Part shown: in pieces, positions 26,053 through 35,964 of the stretch
Numbering within the stretch: the stretch's first letter is position 1
Layout of the letters: each line of letters starts with the position of its first letter
From: Aspidiotus rigidus
Lineage: Eukaryota; Arthropoda; Insecta; Hemiptera; Diaspididae
DNA length: 64,000 nt
NCBI GenBank assembly: GCA_035079385.1
Contig: JAVHKY010000025.1
Span: 19,752,501 to 19,816,500, forward strand
Direction: 5' to 3'
The notes under the pieces: generated by a model
What the model saw: only the letters and a program-made list of their open reading frames with translations
Told to the model about the DNA's origin: nothing
Databases searched by the model: none
Position numbers and translations under genes: made by a program

Positions 26053-26557
26053 CTATTTTGGTGTATGAAGTGAGTCAGCGATCAGCAATAGTGGTTCATT
26101 CAGTTTCAATTCCAATCAGAATAAAAATTTCGGCAAGTTCCGCTTCGTTTGATTTTGATAAAAAGATTAAGATCTGAATAGAACGTTGAAAAATACGGAC
26201 AGAAGTGCGTCGAACGAAAATCACCTACGGAAGATTGGAGTGCGCCTTGATAATTTTTCAAATATTATGCATTGATTGTATCTGCGAAGAAATTTTTGAA
26301 CCGTGAAAAAAATAGGTCCTTTAACTGATGTGTGCTCAGGTCCAACTTTATTATAATTCTTTCACAAGGATTGCAAATAGTACACATGTAGTAGCCTACA
26401 CATCCAGAGAAGAATATTTTTTTTTGAAAATGATCGAATCAATAGCCACTGGGTCTATACAACTACGGTGGTGATGAAACTGTGGCCTCTATTTGTTGGT
26501 ACATTTTAAAAGATAACATCACTATTGCGAGGAAAGCTTGAAGTCGAGATAAATCCA
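26053..26557. other. Intron or spacer, nothing recognised
   Basis: AT-rich sequence between the unknown multi-exon gene and the ankyrin unit. No exon was seen. Confidence 0.35.
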
Positions 26558-26743
26558 AATCAAAATTTAAATAGCGTTTTTAGGACGCTTTTTTCATATA
26601 AATTAAAATTGATTTAAGTAGATCTTTACTCATTGTAGTATTGTTTCATCCCGATGAAAACGACGGTGTCGTCGAAACGTCGGTGATAATTGTGTGTTTT
26701 TAAAATTTGGACGTCAGTGCCTTTAAATAAATCAATTTTAATT
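26558..26743 (+). mobile_element. 186-bp insertion with hammerhead-like core (retrozyme/PLE-tail-like)
   Basis: Flanked by the 8-bp direct repeat TAAATCCA (26550-26557 and 26744-26751). The paralogous unit at 29.29 kb reads straight through this point, so it is the empty site. At 26651 the core runs CCGATGA, a hairpin ACGAC-ggt-GTCGT, then CGAAA, then a minimal second hairpin ACGTCGGT. This is the order of a hammerhead ribozyme with a short stem III, except that the usual CTGATGA carries a T-to-C change and the cleavage-site base is G. Short elements with such motifs are known as animal retrozymes and in Penelope-like element ends. Activity is doubtful as written. Confidence 0.55.
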
Positions 26744-26818
26744 TAAATCCATGTCTTTCAATAAATCGATTACATTTGCGGTGCGACCAATAGTCCAATA
26801 AGAATTTGTATCAATTTC

Positions 26819-27814
26819 TCACTGCGTTCGATCTTTATCAAATGGAAACTCAGTTGGTCTCAACTGTTGAGTTACACTCCGCTCTTCCGGTTCATCAGAT
26901 ACTGTGGAATTTTTTGAAGCCTCTTTAATCATCTGGATTATCCGTTGATCTGTAGCCTCTTCAAGCGGTGTCATCTCTACATCATTCTTCAATTCAGTTT
27001 TCGCTCCACGCTCGAGTAAAAACTTGCATATTGCGTAATGACTCTCTCGAACTGCATAATGCAACGGTGTTTGTTTCCAAGTATCGACTGCATTAATGTC
27101 ACCATGCTTCTCATCTACCAAATACACGATCGCTTGATATTTATTCAAGTATGCTGCTCGATGAACCACTGTATCCTCGAATTTGTCCTTCCAGTTGACG
27201 TCTAGGGGTGCCTTCCTCTCGTCGAGTACGTACTTCAGTAAATCCACGTCGTCATTAGGGACTGCTTTGTACAGAATATTCTGTTTTTGGGTGTCAACCA
27301 GGGTGAGATACGCATTTTTCTCTTCGACAAGATACTTAATTACGTCATAATGCTTCCTCTCCGCTGCCAAAAATACGGGTGTTTGATTGAATTTGTTTAA
27401 AACATTGACGTCGACATTTTGGCTCATGAAATACTTTACAATGTCCAAGAAACCGTACTCTGCCGCTCTGTGCAAGCCAGTATTGTCATAACAACGGTTA
27501 TTTTTCTCACGTATGTTTAGAGATTGTTTTTCATTGAGATATTTGACTATGTCTAGATGATTATTTTCGATTGCTAGAAAAAACACCTTGTTTCCGTAAA
27601 AATCTTCTATGTCAAGTAGCTCGGGCTCTTTTTCCAGTAGATACTGGAGAATCTCCAAATGACCTTTTATAGAAGCAATGTGCGCTGCCGTCTGCGAGTA
27701 TTTAAAATCGACATCTTTCAAGTTGACTTTCTTTTTCTCGACATAGTATCTGACTGCTCCTTCGTCATTCTGGGCCACTGCTTCAAATATGTTCTTAGCT
27801 TTTCCAGGTTTCAT
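26819..27814 (-). CDS. Ankyrin-repeat protein, single exon (intact copy)
   Basis: One uninterrupted frame of 331 codons from the first ATG (27814, MKPGKAKNIFEAVAQND) to TGA at 26819. About eight ankyrin units are visible, for example TAAHIASIKGHLEILQYLLE, TGLHRAAEYGFLDIVKYFM, QTPVFLAAERKHYDVIKYLV and QTPLHYAVRESHYAICKFLL. The C-terminal 50 residues are charged and without repeats. There is no signal peptide or membrane helix, so it is probably cytosolic; ankyrin arrays bind other proteins and no partner can be inferred. The frame extends 5' without an ATG, so the start is well constrained. It lacks introns although its neighbours have many, which suits retroposition or an ankyrin family of single-exon genes. 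A decayed paralogue lies 2.6 kb upstream of its start in the same orientation. Confidence 0.8.
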   Translation of the reverse strand: MKPGKAKNIFEAVAQNDEGAVRYYVEKKKVNLKDVDFKYSQTAAHIASIKGHLEILQYLLEKEPELLDIEDFYGNKVFFLAIENNHLDIVKYLNEKQSLNIREKNNRCYDNTGLHRAAEYGFLDIVKYFMSQNVDVNVLNKFNQTPVFLAAERKHYDVIKYLVEEKNAYLTLVDTQKQNILYKAVPNDDVDLLKYVLDERKAPLDVNWKDKFEDTVVHRAAYLNKYQAIVYLVDEKHGDINAVDTWKQTPLHYAVRESHYAICKFLLERGAKTELKNDVEMTPLEEATDQRIIQMIKEASKNSTVSDEPEERSVTQQLRPTEFPFDKDRTQ

Positions 27815-28026
27815 AGTAAATTCTGTGTGGATAACATTTAACAAAGAGATTATATATTTTGTCCTGACCAAGTATGAAATCAAAATATTTCAATAAAGAA
27901 AATAATCGACTTGATGTGCGGCAGTAATAGATTTTTATCGATTCAGATAAAAATGGCGACGAGGAAGCAGTAAAGTATAACAACGACGTTTGAGTTATAT
28001 ATGAGTTTTCTATGACCTAATTCAAC

Positions 28027-28480
28027 ATGTCTCAAATAACGAATGACAGTACTCCCACAGAGTAAGCAGAGGTCGTCTGAACGCGCTCGAGACACGGGCA
28101 TCATCCAAATTCATAGTTTAGGGTTCGCCTAACGCAGTTGACCGAGCGGTGAATCTGCAACACTCAACAATTTGCGTTGTGTACAGCTGTATGCAGAGCT
28201 TGACGCGCACTCAACACGTTAGGCGGACCTAAACTACGAATTTGGATGACACCCGTACTCGTTAACGTTATGAGCATAGCGAAGACGACCTCTGTTTACT
28301 CTGTGAGTACTCCAGATCTAAAAATCTTAAAAACCACTGAGTGCAACAACCTACATGGAATGAGACGCGATATTGAAGGGAGGAATTAATGTCGAATACA
28401 ACAAAAATAAAAGTAAAAAAATCGATGGCAAAAATGACGTGTACTCCATATTGCTCCTCAGGAGTCAGCTCTCAAGGAGA
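28027..28480 (+). pseudogene. Divergent ankyrin remnant, left unit, split by a MITE
   Basis: Starts 212 bp from the ATG of the minus-strand ankyrin gene, facing away. The frame MSQITNDST is interrupted at 28056 by a 250-bp MITE and resumes at about 28314 as PDLKILKTTECNNLHGMRRDIEG, the first helix pair of an ankyrin domain, before a frameshift. The matching remnant in the right unit (30783) lacks the MITE. Confidence 0.6.
28056..28305. mobile_element. 250-bp hAT-type MITE with 8-bp target duplication
   Basis: Terminal inverted repeats of 23 bp (CACAGAGTAAGCAGAGGTCG... on the left, one mismatch on the right). The 8-bp direct repeat AGTACTCC flanks it at 28048-28055 and 28306-28313. The body is itself largely palindromic. 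The paralogous site near 30800 has a single copy (GGTACTCC) and no element. The 8-bp duplication is the hAT signature; superfamily assignment is inferred from that. Confidence 0.88.
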
Positions 28481-28900
28481 CGGAAAGATGAGTCTATCTA
28501 ACAACTAGAAGAACTCTGTAGTAGTAGTAGCCATTTCGACGCAAATTATGTAACTAGCAGGCAGGGATGTTCCCTTCCAACTGGGAAAAAAACGGCAGTG
28601 ACAGAGGCGCATAAAATTTTGAATAAATAGTAGAAAATTAATTATAATTTCTTTGTAAAATGTCCATCATGACGTGGTTTGATGGATTCCATTTCAACTT
28701 GACCAGTTGATAAAAGGACATTCGTTCAGTACTCATATTAATTACACGATTATAAGATTATCATAAAAGGACAATCAGGACAGCCAGGATAGTTTACTAC
28801 AGGCACGCACCTCACAAATTTAATCAATGATTTCTCGAAGCTGGGGTCAACCTTAAATTTTTGTGACGTCCTAAGTGACCTTCGCCTACTTTAGGGACTG

Positions 28901-29289
28901 AAAAGAGTGGGAGTTTAATGGGTCTTTAGTAGGTTAATATTGTGAGTGGTGATAAGAATTTGATGTATGATACTTACTCCAGATTTTCATCGGAAATTTG
29001 TGGTTGTTGTGATTCCTCATTTAGGACCACGAGCATTTAAGTCCCCACAAAGGACAAAAGGAGGGGAGAGTGATGAGATGAGTGCCGAAATTTCTCGAGT
29101 GTTTGTGTTGTTTGAAGGGGGAATGTTTAGAGAGCAGAAGATGACGGGTTTACTACTGAGATGAGGAATTTTTATTGAAACCGCTATATTTTGTAAAGTT
29201 TTTGGGGGTATTGATAATGTGACTCTTGAGGGAACTGTGGGTTAAAATGGCTGTACCACCACAAGCTTGCGATGGATAGCTTGAAGTTG
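28901..29289. other. Spacer between the two duplicated units
   Basis: Unique-looking AT-rich sequence with no gene recognised. Its right end (AGCTTGAAGTTGAGATAAATCC) matches the left flank of the insertion at 26558, so the duplication starts there. Confidence 0.4.
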
Positions 29290-29368
29290 AGATAAATCCA
29301 TATCTTCCAATAAATCGATTGTATTTGCGATGCGACCAATAGTCCTATATGAATTTATATTAATTTCT

Positions 29369-30572
29369 TACAGCGTTCGATCTTTATCAAATGGAAATTC
29401 AGTTCCAATTCTTGAGCTACACTCCGCTCTCCCCGTTTAGGAGGTACTATGGAATTCATTCTTCCTTCTAAATTACGGCGCACACTCTGAGTACGAAAGA
29501 GAAAAAAGAAATTATCAAAAGAAATTCATTAATTCTAATTAGTTCCATTTACAAACCGTATGAAAAACGAAAAAATGGGCTCAGCCAGCTTTCGGCTAAA
29601 TAGCCATTCTCAAAGCATCGGTAACACGACTAATTCGAATCAATAAATTTCATTTGAAATTTTTTTTTTCTCTTTCGTACTGTGGAATTCCTTGAAGCCT
29701 CTTTAATCACCTGAATTATCCGTTGATCTGTAGCCTCTTTAAGGGGTGTCATCCCTTGATCATTCTTCAATTCAGTATTCGCTCCGTGCTCGAGCAGAAA
29801 CTTGCATATTGCGTAATGCTTTCTTGGAACTGCACAGTGCACCGGCGTATCTTTTATATAGTCGGCTGCATTAATGTCACCATGCTTCTCATCTACCAAA
29901 TACACGAGATTGTTAATTGTTCGAATATGCTGCTAGAAGAACTACTGTACTCCCGGATTCGTCCTTCCAGTTGACGTCTAGGAGTACCTTCCCCTCGTCG
30001 AGTACATACTTCAGCAAATTTACGTCATCATTACCGACGGCTTTGTACAGAATATTTTGTCTTTCTGTATCAAACAGGGTGAGATTCGCATTTTTCTCTT
30101 CGACAAGATACTTAATTACATCATAATGTTTTCTCTCCGCTGTCAGAAATACGGGTGTTTGATTGAATTTGTTTAAAACATTGACGTCGACATTCTGGCT
30201 CATGAAATACTTTACAATGTCCAAGAAACCGTACGCTGCCGCTCTGTGCAAGCCAGTAAGTCTGTAACGGTCATATGTCTCAGGTATGTCCACCAATTGT
30301 TTTTCGTCTAGATATTTGACTATATCTAGATGATTATTTTCGATTGCTGGAAAAAACAAATTATCTCCGTCTTCATCTAAAGGGTAAACCAGCGCGGGCT
30401 CTTTTTCCAGTAGATATTTGAGAATCTCCAAATGACCCTTTTTAGATGCCGTCCAGTGTTCGAACCTGATATTTTTCAAGTCGAATTCTTCTTCCTCGAC
30501 ATAGTATCTGACTGCTCCCTAGTCATTCAGGTCCACTGCTTCAAATATGTTCTTAGTTTTTTCAGGTTTCAT
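29369..30572 (-). pseudogene. Decayed ankyrin-repeat paralogue
   Basis: Homologous to the intact gene at 26819-27814, starting MKPEKTKNIFEAVDLND. Lesions: an in-frame TAG at 30519-30521 after codon 17, a loss of about five codons within the first ankyrin unit (RFEHWTASKKGHLEI against FKYSQTAAHIASIKGHLEI), a frameshift near 29910-29935 (after VVLLAAYSNN), and a 220-bp insertion at 29458-29677 that cuts off the last 40 or so codons. Ankyrin units such as TGLHRAAAYGFLDIVKYFM remain easy to read, so decay is recent relative to the duplication. Confidence 0.85.
29458..29677 (-). mobile_element. 220-bp insertion with 13-bp target duplication
   Basis: TACTATGGAATTC (29445-29457) and TACTGTGGAATTC (29678-29690) flank it; the intact paralogue has one copy. 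The long, variable-length duplication points to target-primed retroposition. Read on the minus strand it contains CCGATGC, a hairpin GGCT-attt-AGCC, then GAAA, then AGC-TG-GCT, the same hairpin order as the hammerhead-like core at 26651. It has no ORF. Confidence 0.65.
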
Positions 30573-30782
30573 AGTAAATTCTGTGTGGATAACATTTAAC
30601 AAAGAGATCACATATTTTGTCCTGACCAAGTATGAAATCAAAATATTTCAACGAAGAAAGTAATCGACTTGATGTGCGGTAGTAATCGATTTTAATCGAT
30701 TTAGATAAAAATGGTAACGAGGAAGAAGTAGAATAACAACGATGTTTGAGTTACCTATGAGTTTTTTATGACCTAATTCAAG

Positions 30783-30993
30783 ATGTCTGAAATCGCTAAT
30801 GACGGTACTCCAGATCTAAAAATCTTCAAAGCCGCTGAGTGCAACGACCTACATGGGATAAGGCGCGATATTGAAGAGGGGGATTAATATCGAACACAAC
30901 AAAAAGAAAAGTAACAAAATCGACGGCAAAAATGACGTGTAGGTACTCCATATTGCTCCTAAGGAGTCAGCTCTCAAGGAGACGGAGAAATGA
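30783..30993 (+). pseudogene. Divergent ankyrin remnant, right unit
   Basis: The ATG at 30783 lies 210 bp from the ATG of the minus-strand ankyrin paralogue. The frame reads MSEIANDGTPDLKIFKAAE then CNDLHGIRRDIEEG (first ankyrin helix pair), is broken by a shift after GG, and continues INIEHNKKKSNKIDGKNDV, stop, VLHIAPKE, ending at TGA. The spacing suggests that the two divergent genes once shared a roughly 210-bp promoter region. Confidence 0.6.
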
Positions 30994-31400
30994 GTCCATC
31001 TAACGACTCCAAGAACTCTGTAGTAGCAGTAGCCATTTCGAAGACAGACAAAAATAAAAATCGCTGGATCATAAAAAAATAAGAACACAAAAACTATTTC
31101 AACATTGAGGAATAGAATAAAATGTTGAATAAATAGTAGAAAATTAATTATAATTTCTCTGTAAAATATCCATCATGACGTGGTTCGATTGATTCCTTTT
31201 CGACTTGACCAGTTAATAGAACATTCATTCAGCATTCATTAATACACGATCACAGGATTATCATTCAAGCTTAAGGATAGCCAAGACAGCTTACTACAAG
31301 CACCCACCTAACAAATTCAATCAATGATGTCTTGAAGCTGGAGTCAACCTCACGTTTTTGTGACGTCCTAAGTGATTTTCACCTACTTTTGGAAGCCTTG

Positions 31401-32092
31401 AGAAATTTCCAGTTGTTGAGCTTCTGGGTATATTTATGAGAGAAGATTTGGAATATTTTCTACCATCGAACTGCATATATGAGGTCAGAGACAGGCCTAT
31501 ACTATTTTTTATAATATAAGAATCGCGTGATAGACATAAAGCATAAGCACTCCATTTACCAAACCGTGACTCTAAAATAGATCAACTGACAACCGACTAG
31601 AACTATTTTCTTCCGCATAAGCACTCGTACTCAAGCATTCGGGTTACCTACTTTGTCTGCGAGTGCCGGTGCACGAGAATATTATGGAATATTCTTTCAT
31701 GTACATGTATGCTACATTAAAAAGGAGTAGGGGGAATTTTAAATTTTCGAGCCATGTTCATAAGAGTCTGAAGGAAAGACATATCAATGATATCATGTTT
31801 TTCATGGGAGGGGAAATTCCAACTACATTCACGAGACAATCTCCGCCTTTTATGATGGGAGGTAAAGAAGAGGGAGGAAAACCAATTGGGATGTATAACA
31901 AATGGTGTTGAGTCAATCTTGGTACTCAAAAATCTTTCATATTTTGAAGAAAGCTATAATTTTCACTCTTTGGTACAGAGATAGAAAAATTTTGACTTTT
32001 TGGTCGTATTTTGTACGACAAATAAAAACTTTTTAAAACGATGCCTCGTATGCTATTGAAGAACAATTTAACCTTATCTGAAGTAATTTTAA
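31401..32092. other. Intergenic or intronic, nothing recognised
   Basis: The open frames at 31663-31929 on both strands have no domain. The region separates the duplication from the microexon gene. Confidence 0.35.
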
Positions 32093-32383
32093 CAGCGAAT
32101 CGGTTTTATGGAGGGCGTGATGGTCTATTCGAAAAGTTTGGCGTCCCACCGTCCGGCAGAAACTGACCTACTCGATGACGGAGTTCTACTAAGAGACATC
32201 CCGAACATAAAGCTATATATGTATTATATATGACAGGAGAATTGGAAAAATCTCAACCATCGAGCTATTCATACGAGAGAGTGAATGGATGGGGTAATTA
32301 GGAAAGTTTAGACTTCTTGCGACTCCAATTTGAATTTAATTCTAAATATGGAAACAAATTCGGCCCATAGAACAGGTTCCCTG
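32093..32383. mobile_element. MITE of a minisatellite-bearing family
   Basis: The diverged terminal inverted repeats are CAGCGAATCGGTTTTATGG and the complement of CCATAGAACAGGTTCCCTG. Internally it carries 'gtcccaccgtccggc' and a 'gacaggagaattggaaaaatctcaaccatcgagct' unit, both shared with the element at 58298-58656. Confidence 0.55.
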
Positions 32384-32430
32384 CGTCCCACGTTTATAAT
32401 TTTGTTAAGAAAGCAGTGGTTTTTACTTAC

Positions 32431-34568
32431 TGTTCTCGCGTTTCAGAATTGATCCGTCCATTTTCTAGAGGAAACAGTCTGATTAAAAGTGGGTATACAC
32501 AGTAAGACCAGTAAAAAATTGAAAAAGTAGGTAATATTTAATTTTAGAAATTCATCAACAATTTCTTCCTCGAACATTTTGCCACATCGTCGTGGAAGCA
32601 GGGGAGGAAATGGAAACTATAGTATTTTAAAATCAAGAGTCATAATTTTAGAGCAACAAATTGGAAATACCAACAAATAAATTGTGTAGAATTGACGTCA
32701 TCGTTTACTTTATTTAACGGTACTTTAAAAAATTAAAAATCATGGACGAGTTTCGATATCCGGCAACTTTCGAAAAGTTTGACTATGTATGTGAATGGGA
32801 ATTTTATTCTTATAAATTTTTAGTTCAAAAACTTACTTTTTTCACTCCCTCTTGCTTTAAAGCTCGGCCTGTCGCTTCAAAATCCTTCAAGAATTGATCA
32901 TACTGAAGAAAAAAATGTCACATATCATCAGTAACTGTTAGAGTAAACACAGTCACACGAAAGAATTTTTGTATAGTAGTATTAGTTTTTGAGAGTGAGT
33001 CCAAGAGCCACTCAGCCCAACATACAGTATACTAAACGCACACTAGGCTCTCAGAAGCCACTCAGCCTAACATACAGTAAGGGTACTTGACTTATAAAAG
33101 GGTGCCGGGAGCCACTCAGCTGAACATACAAGTATAATTGACTGATACTGGGCTAAAAATGGAGGCAACTGTTAGTCACTCAACCTAATAGTCTTTGCGG
33201 TACACTAAACTTATACTAGGTTGAGAATGGAGGCGAACGAGCAGAAACATGATCTTCATTCGTTTGGCTCCACCGGAAATTTCTTTTTTTTCTCTTATGT
33301 GAAACGATATTTAATTCAGTTTATTTTTATTTCTTCTCTGCGACGGTTGCTCTGAAACTTTTCTTTGCCTATCCACATACTCCCTAATATACCGGTACCC
33401 TCTTTTTTTTTACGTTTAACTAGAATGACTGTACCTATAAAAATATTGATTTTAAAGATACTCACCTTCATGATTTCCGGGTTCAAAAGATGTGACTCTA
33501 CAAAACAAGAGCAAAGATATCAGAATTGTATACCGTAGTTTATTGGATGAAAAGTACTTAGTGTACAAAGTACAAGATAACAACTGATCACAAACTGATA
33601 CCTATGCTTGCAAATAAGAGCACTCCGGGTCCCTGCAATCTTGATCTAGACGGAAAAAATTTCTAATTGTTGAAAATTTTTATAACACCCTCTCAATTGG
33701 TTACAGAGCTGAAAACAATATTTTAATAGTGATACAAGTATCCCGAAGGCCTCAGAATAGCCAATTCATCCCAAAAGTGAACGTTGCATTGTCCAAAAAA
33801 TTTCAGTGTCTCTTCATTCTGATCATTTTTTTTTATGTATAATACTGTATTTACAAAATTAAACTGTGGAGCTAATGGCCTGTTTGAGTAGTCAAGCGGC
33901 TCGTTAAATTGAAGAAGGGGGGGGGGAACTGCTCCTTTCCAACATTAACATCTTTTTCATCAATGATTGGTAGCCGCTGAATCTCGGGAGGTATTTTTTT
34001 CGTTTGTTTTTGTAGATCTGAGACGAAAAAATTACGTGAGATCATTGATATATCATTATGCGCTAGATCTTTATTGCTTTTGAAAAAAATTTCTATGTTT
34101 ACTATAGCCTACTTTCATCAATTTTTTCTCGACCTATACATGTATATCATAAAGTTACCCTCGGTAAGTGTCTGTAAATTTTTTATCGATCCAATGAGCC
34201 TCATCGACTCATGAAGGGACCAGGAAAATTGGAATACATAAAAATTGAACGTCATATCGAAAGTACCGGTACTGATTTTGTTTAAAAATTCATTTTCATT
34301 ACAGACTCGGATTTTCGAGATACATAATATGTGTATTAATTATCATTCATTACTCACAATGAGTGACGAAGTCACGGCATTAGAAAAAAAATGATCTTAT
34401 ATGCGAATCGCAAATATTAGATAAGAATTTTTTGAATGTAACGTTTGTATTCCCTGTTCAAAGTATCCATGACATCAGATAAAGCAAAAAGTTATTGGTA
34501 ATTGATACACATTTACACTTACCTCTCAATAAAGCAGCCAAAATAATTGTGAAAACTAGGTATTCCAT
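32431..34568 (-). CDS. Secreted protein with tiny exons, 5' part (unknown family)
   Basis: Four in-phase minus-strand exons: 34568-34523 (MEYLVFTIILAALLR, a signal peptide), 33497-33466 (SHLLNPEIMK), 32902-32837 (YDQFLKDFEATGRALKQEGV, then KK) and 32464-32431 (KMDGSILKREN). Lengths are 46, 32, 66 and 34 nt. Each has a good acceptor and a gtaagt or gtgagt donor, and the phases 1, 0, 0, 1 chain correctly. The gene must continue 3' because no stop has been reached. The exons at 22822-26052 on the same strand are candidates, which would place the ankyrin duplication inside an intron, but the phases on either side require a missing exon. No cysteine or domain motif appears so far. The architecture (signal peptide plus microexons, no known family) resembles fast-evolving insect secreted genes, by inference. 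Confidence 0.6.
33005..33235. repeat. Minisatellite, about 60-bp unit, about four copies
   Basis: Diverged units contain 'gagccactcagcc(t)aacatacag...gtacttga(c)', inside an intron of the microexon gene. Confidence 0.75.
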
Positions 34569-35110
34569 AACGATTCAGAAAAGAAATACTTAATGTCAAT
34601 TCGACTTATCAAAAGTGTTGTGAGAATTACTAAAATTACAATGCCACGTCTGCAGCTAATGCACTATGTGTTTGCGCATTGTATTTATTTTTATTTTTGT
34701 AGGGAACTCAGATATTCTCATTACATCAACGCCTCTGTATGTGGTAGTGTGTAAACCGTGGAGTGGTTTGTCGGATATAATTATACTGTTCGAATATTTC
34801 TGTCGTCTTTTTTTCACGAAAGAAGTGTCATATGCGTGCTAGGAAATGGCCGTCGTTTTTATCGCCGTATTGTAAAGATGAAATGTAAATTGTTCTAAAA
34901 GGAAGCCCTCACTTAGTCTAATATATCGGTCTCACGAGACAGGGAAAAGAAAAGACGCATATTATCAGATTAAACGACTTATTTGGCCTATATCAATCAT
35001 TGTTTTGCATTTGCTTGAGAATCGATTTCGGCCCTGTGTGGGAGGCGACTTCAGTGTCCGAAACACACAACTATTTGTACTTATACTAATTACCATTCCA
35101 ATTTATTTAT
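34569..35110. other. Upstream of the microexon gene, nothing further recognised
   Basis: Should contain the minus-strand promoter of the signal-peptide gene. No clear TATA box at the expected distance was identified. Confidence 0.35.
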
Positions 35111-35483
35111 CAGGGTGTCTACCAGAATTGAAAAATGGAAATAGTTGACATTAGTTGACCTTTTTTCGATATTTTATTTGACCCTAAAAAATATCAAACT
35201 CCCCCCCCCCCCTCCAAATTAATGTTGTAATTTCGGTATTTTTTTCTTCGTTTGCAAGAATTAATATTTAATTGAGAAAAGTGTGAAGTTTGTTGATTTT
35301 ACCTTGATATTGTGCGTATAGGAAGACATGTGAAAAACATTCTTTACACAAAATTATGCATTTTTGGACTTTTTAGTTGACCTACGGATAGAGAAGTTGA
35401 CTTTACTTGACTTAGTTGACCATGTTTTAAAAAAGTTGACTTTAATTGACTTAGTTGACTTAGTTGACCTGGTAGACACCCTG
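35111..35483. mobile_element. 373-bp MITE, CAGGGTGTCTACCAG ends
   Basis: Perfect 15-bp terminal inverted repeats, with TTTAT on both outer sides as a likely 5-bp target duplication. Inside are multiple 'TTGACttagTTGAC' units, clustered near the right end. No ORF. Confidence 0.85.
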
Positions 35484-35828
35484 TTTATACGTAATACCAT
35501 CCGACCCAGACCACACAAGTCTGAACTGTTGTAACTACTTTCAATTTATTAGACAAAAGTCTTAGTTTCTATTTCCAAGGTTCATATTTTTCGAATGAAT
35601 TAAGTGAGACGACTGTAAAACTCACCCTTTTAACATTCATTTTCTCAATCAAAAAGGCTGAATTTCGAAAGTAGGTCAGTGCCTAGGCCCTCCCCGGAAC
35701 CACAAGTCAAGCCCTTTCATTCTTTGTATACACCTTATTAAATAAAATTCCGTTAAGACCCTTCTCGGAATTTTTCAATGTTCTAATTAAAGTATGTCAA
35801 AGCCCTCACCTCCTCAGGACCATAATTT

Positions 35829-35964
35829 GTGAACTGCGATGAGAGAAGGATGCTCATCGCCCACTGACAGGAACACCATTTCTCTTTGATTAGATGTCCA
35901 ATAAGAGAGAAATGGTGTTCCTGCGCCAATGGGCAATGAGCATCTTTTTCTCACCGCAGGTCAC
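35829..35964. repeat. 136-bp hairpin (about 60-bp arms)
   Basis: The left arm starting GTGAACTGCGATGAGAGAAG pairs with the right arm ending ...CTCACCGCAGGTCAC. The inner 21 bases ending ACCATTTCTCT are an exact match. The loop is about 10 nt. It could be a MITE or a transcribed hairpin. Its ends resemble those of 40415-40570. Confidence 0.8.

Larger units (their letters stand above)
26744..28900. repeat. Left unit of a 2.1-kb tandem duplication
   Basis: Carries the intact ankyrin gene, the divergent remnant and about 400 bp beyond it. It aligns by eye with 29290-31400 across coding and non-coding parts (for example 'gcgaccaatagtcc' at both left ends and 'gtgacgtcctaagtga' at both right ends). 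The units differ by several small insertions. Confidence 0.8.
29290..31400. repeat. Right unit of the 2.1-kb tandem duplication
   Basis: Same gene order and orientation as 26744-28900. The ankyrin copy is broken and the divergent remnant is uninterrupted by the hAT MITE. Confidence 0.8.
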
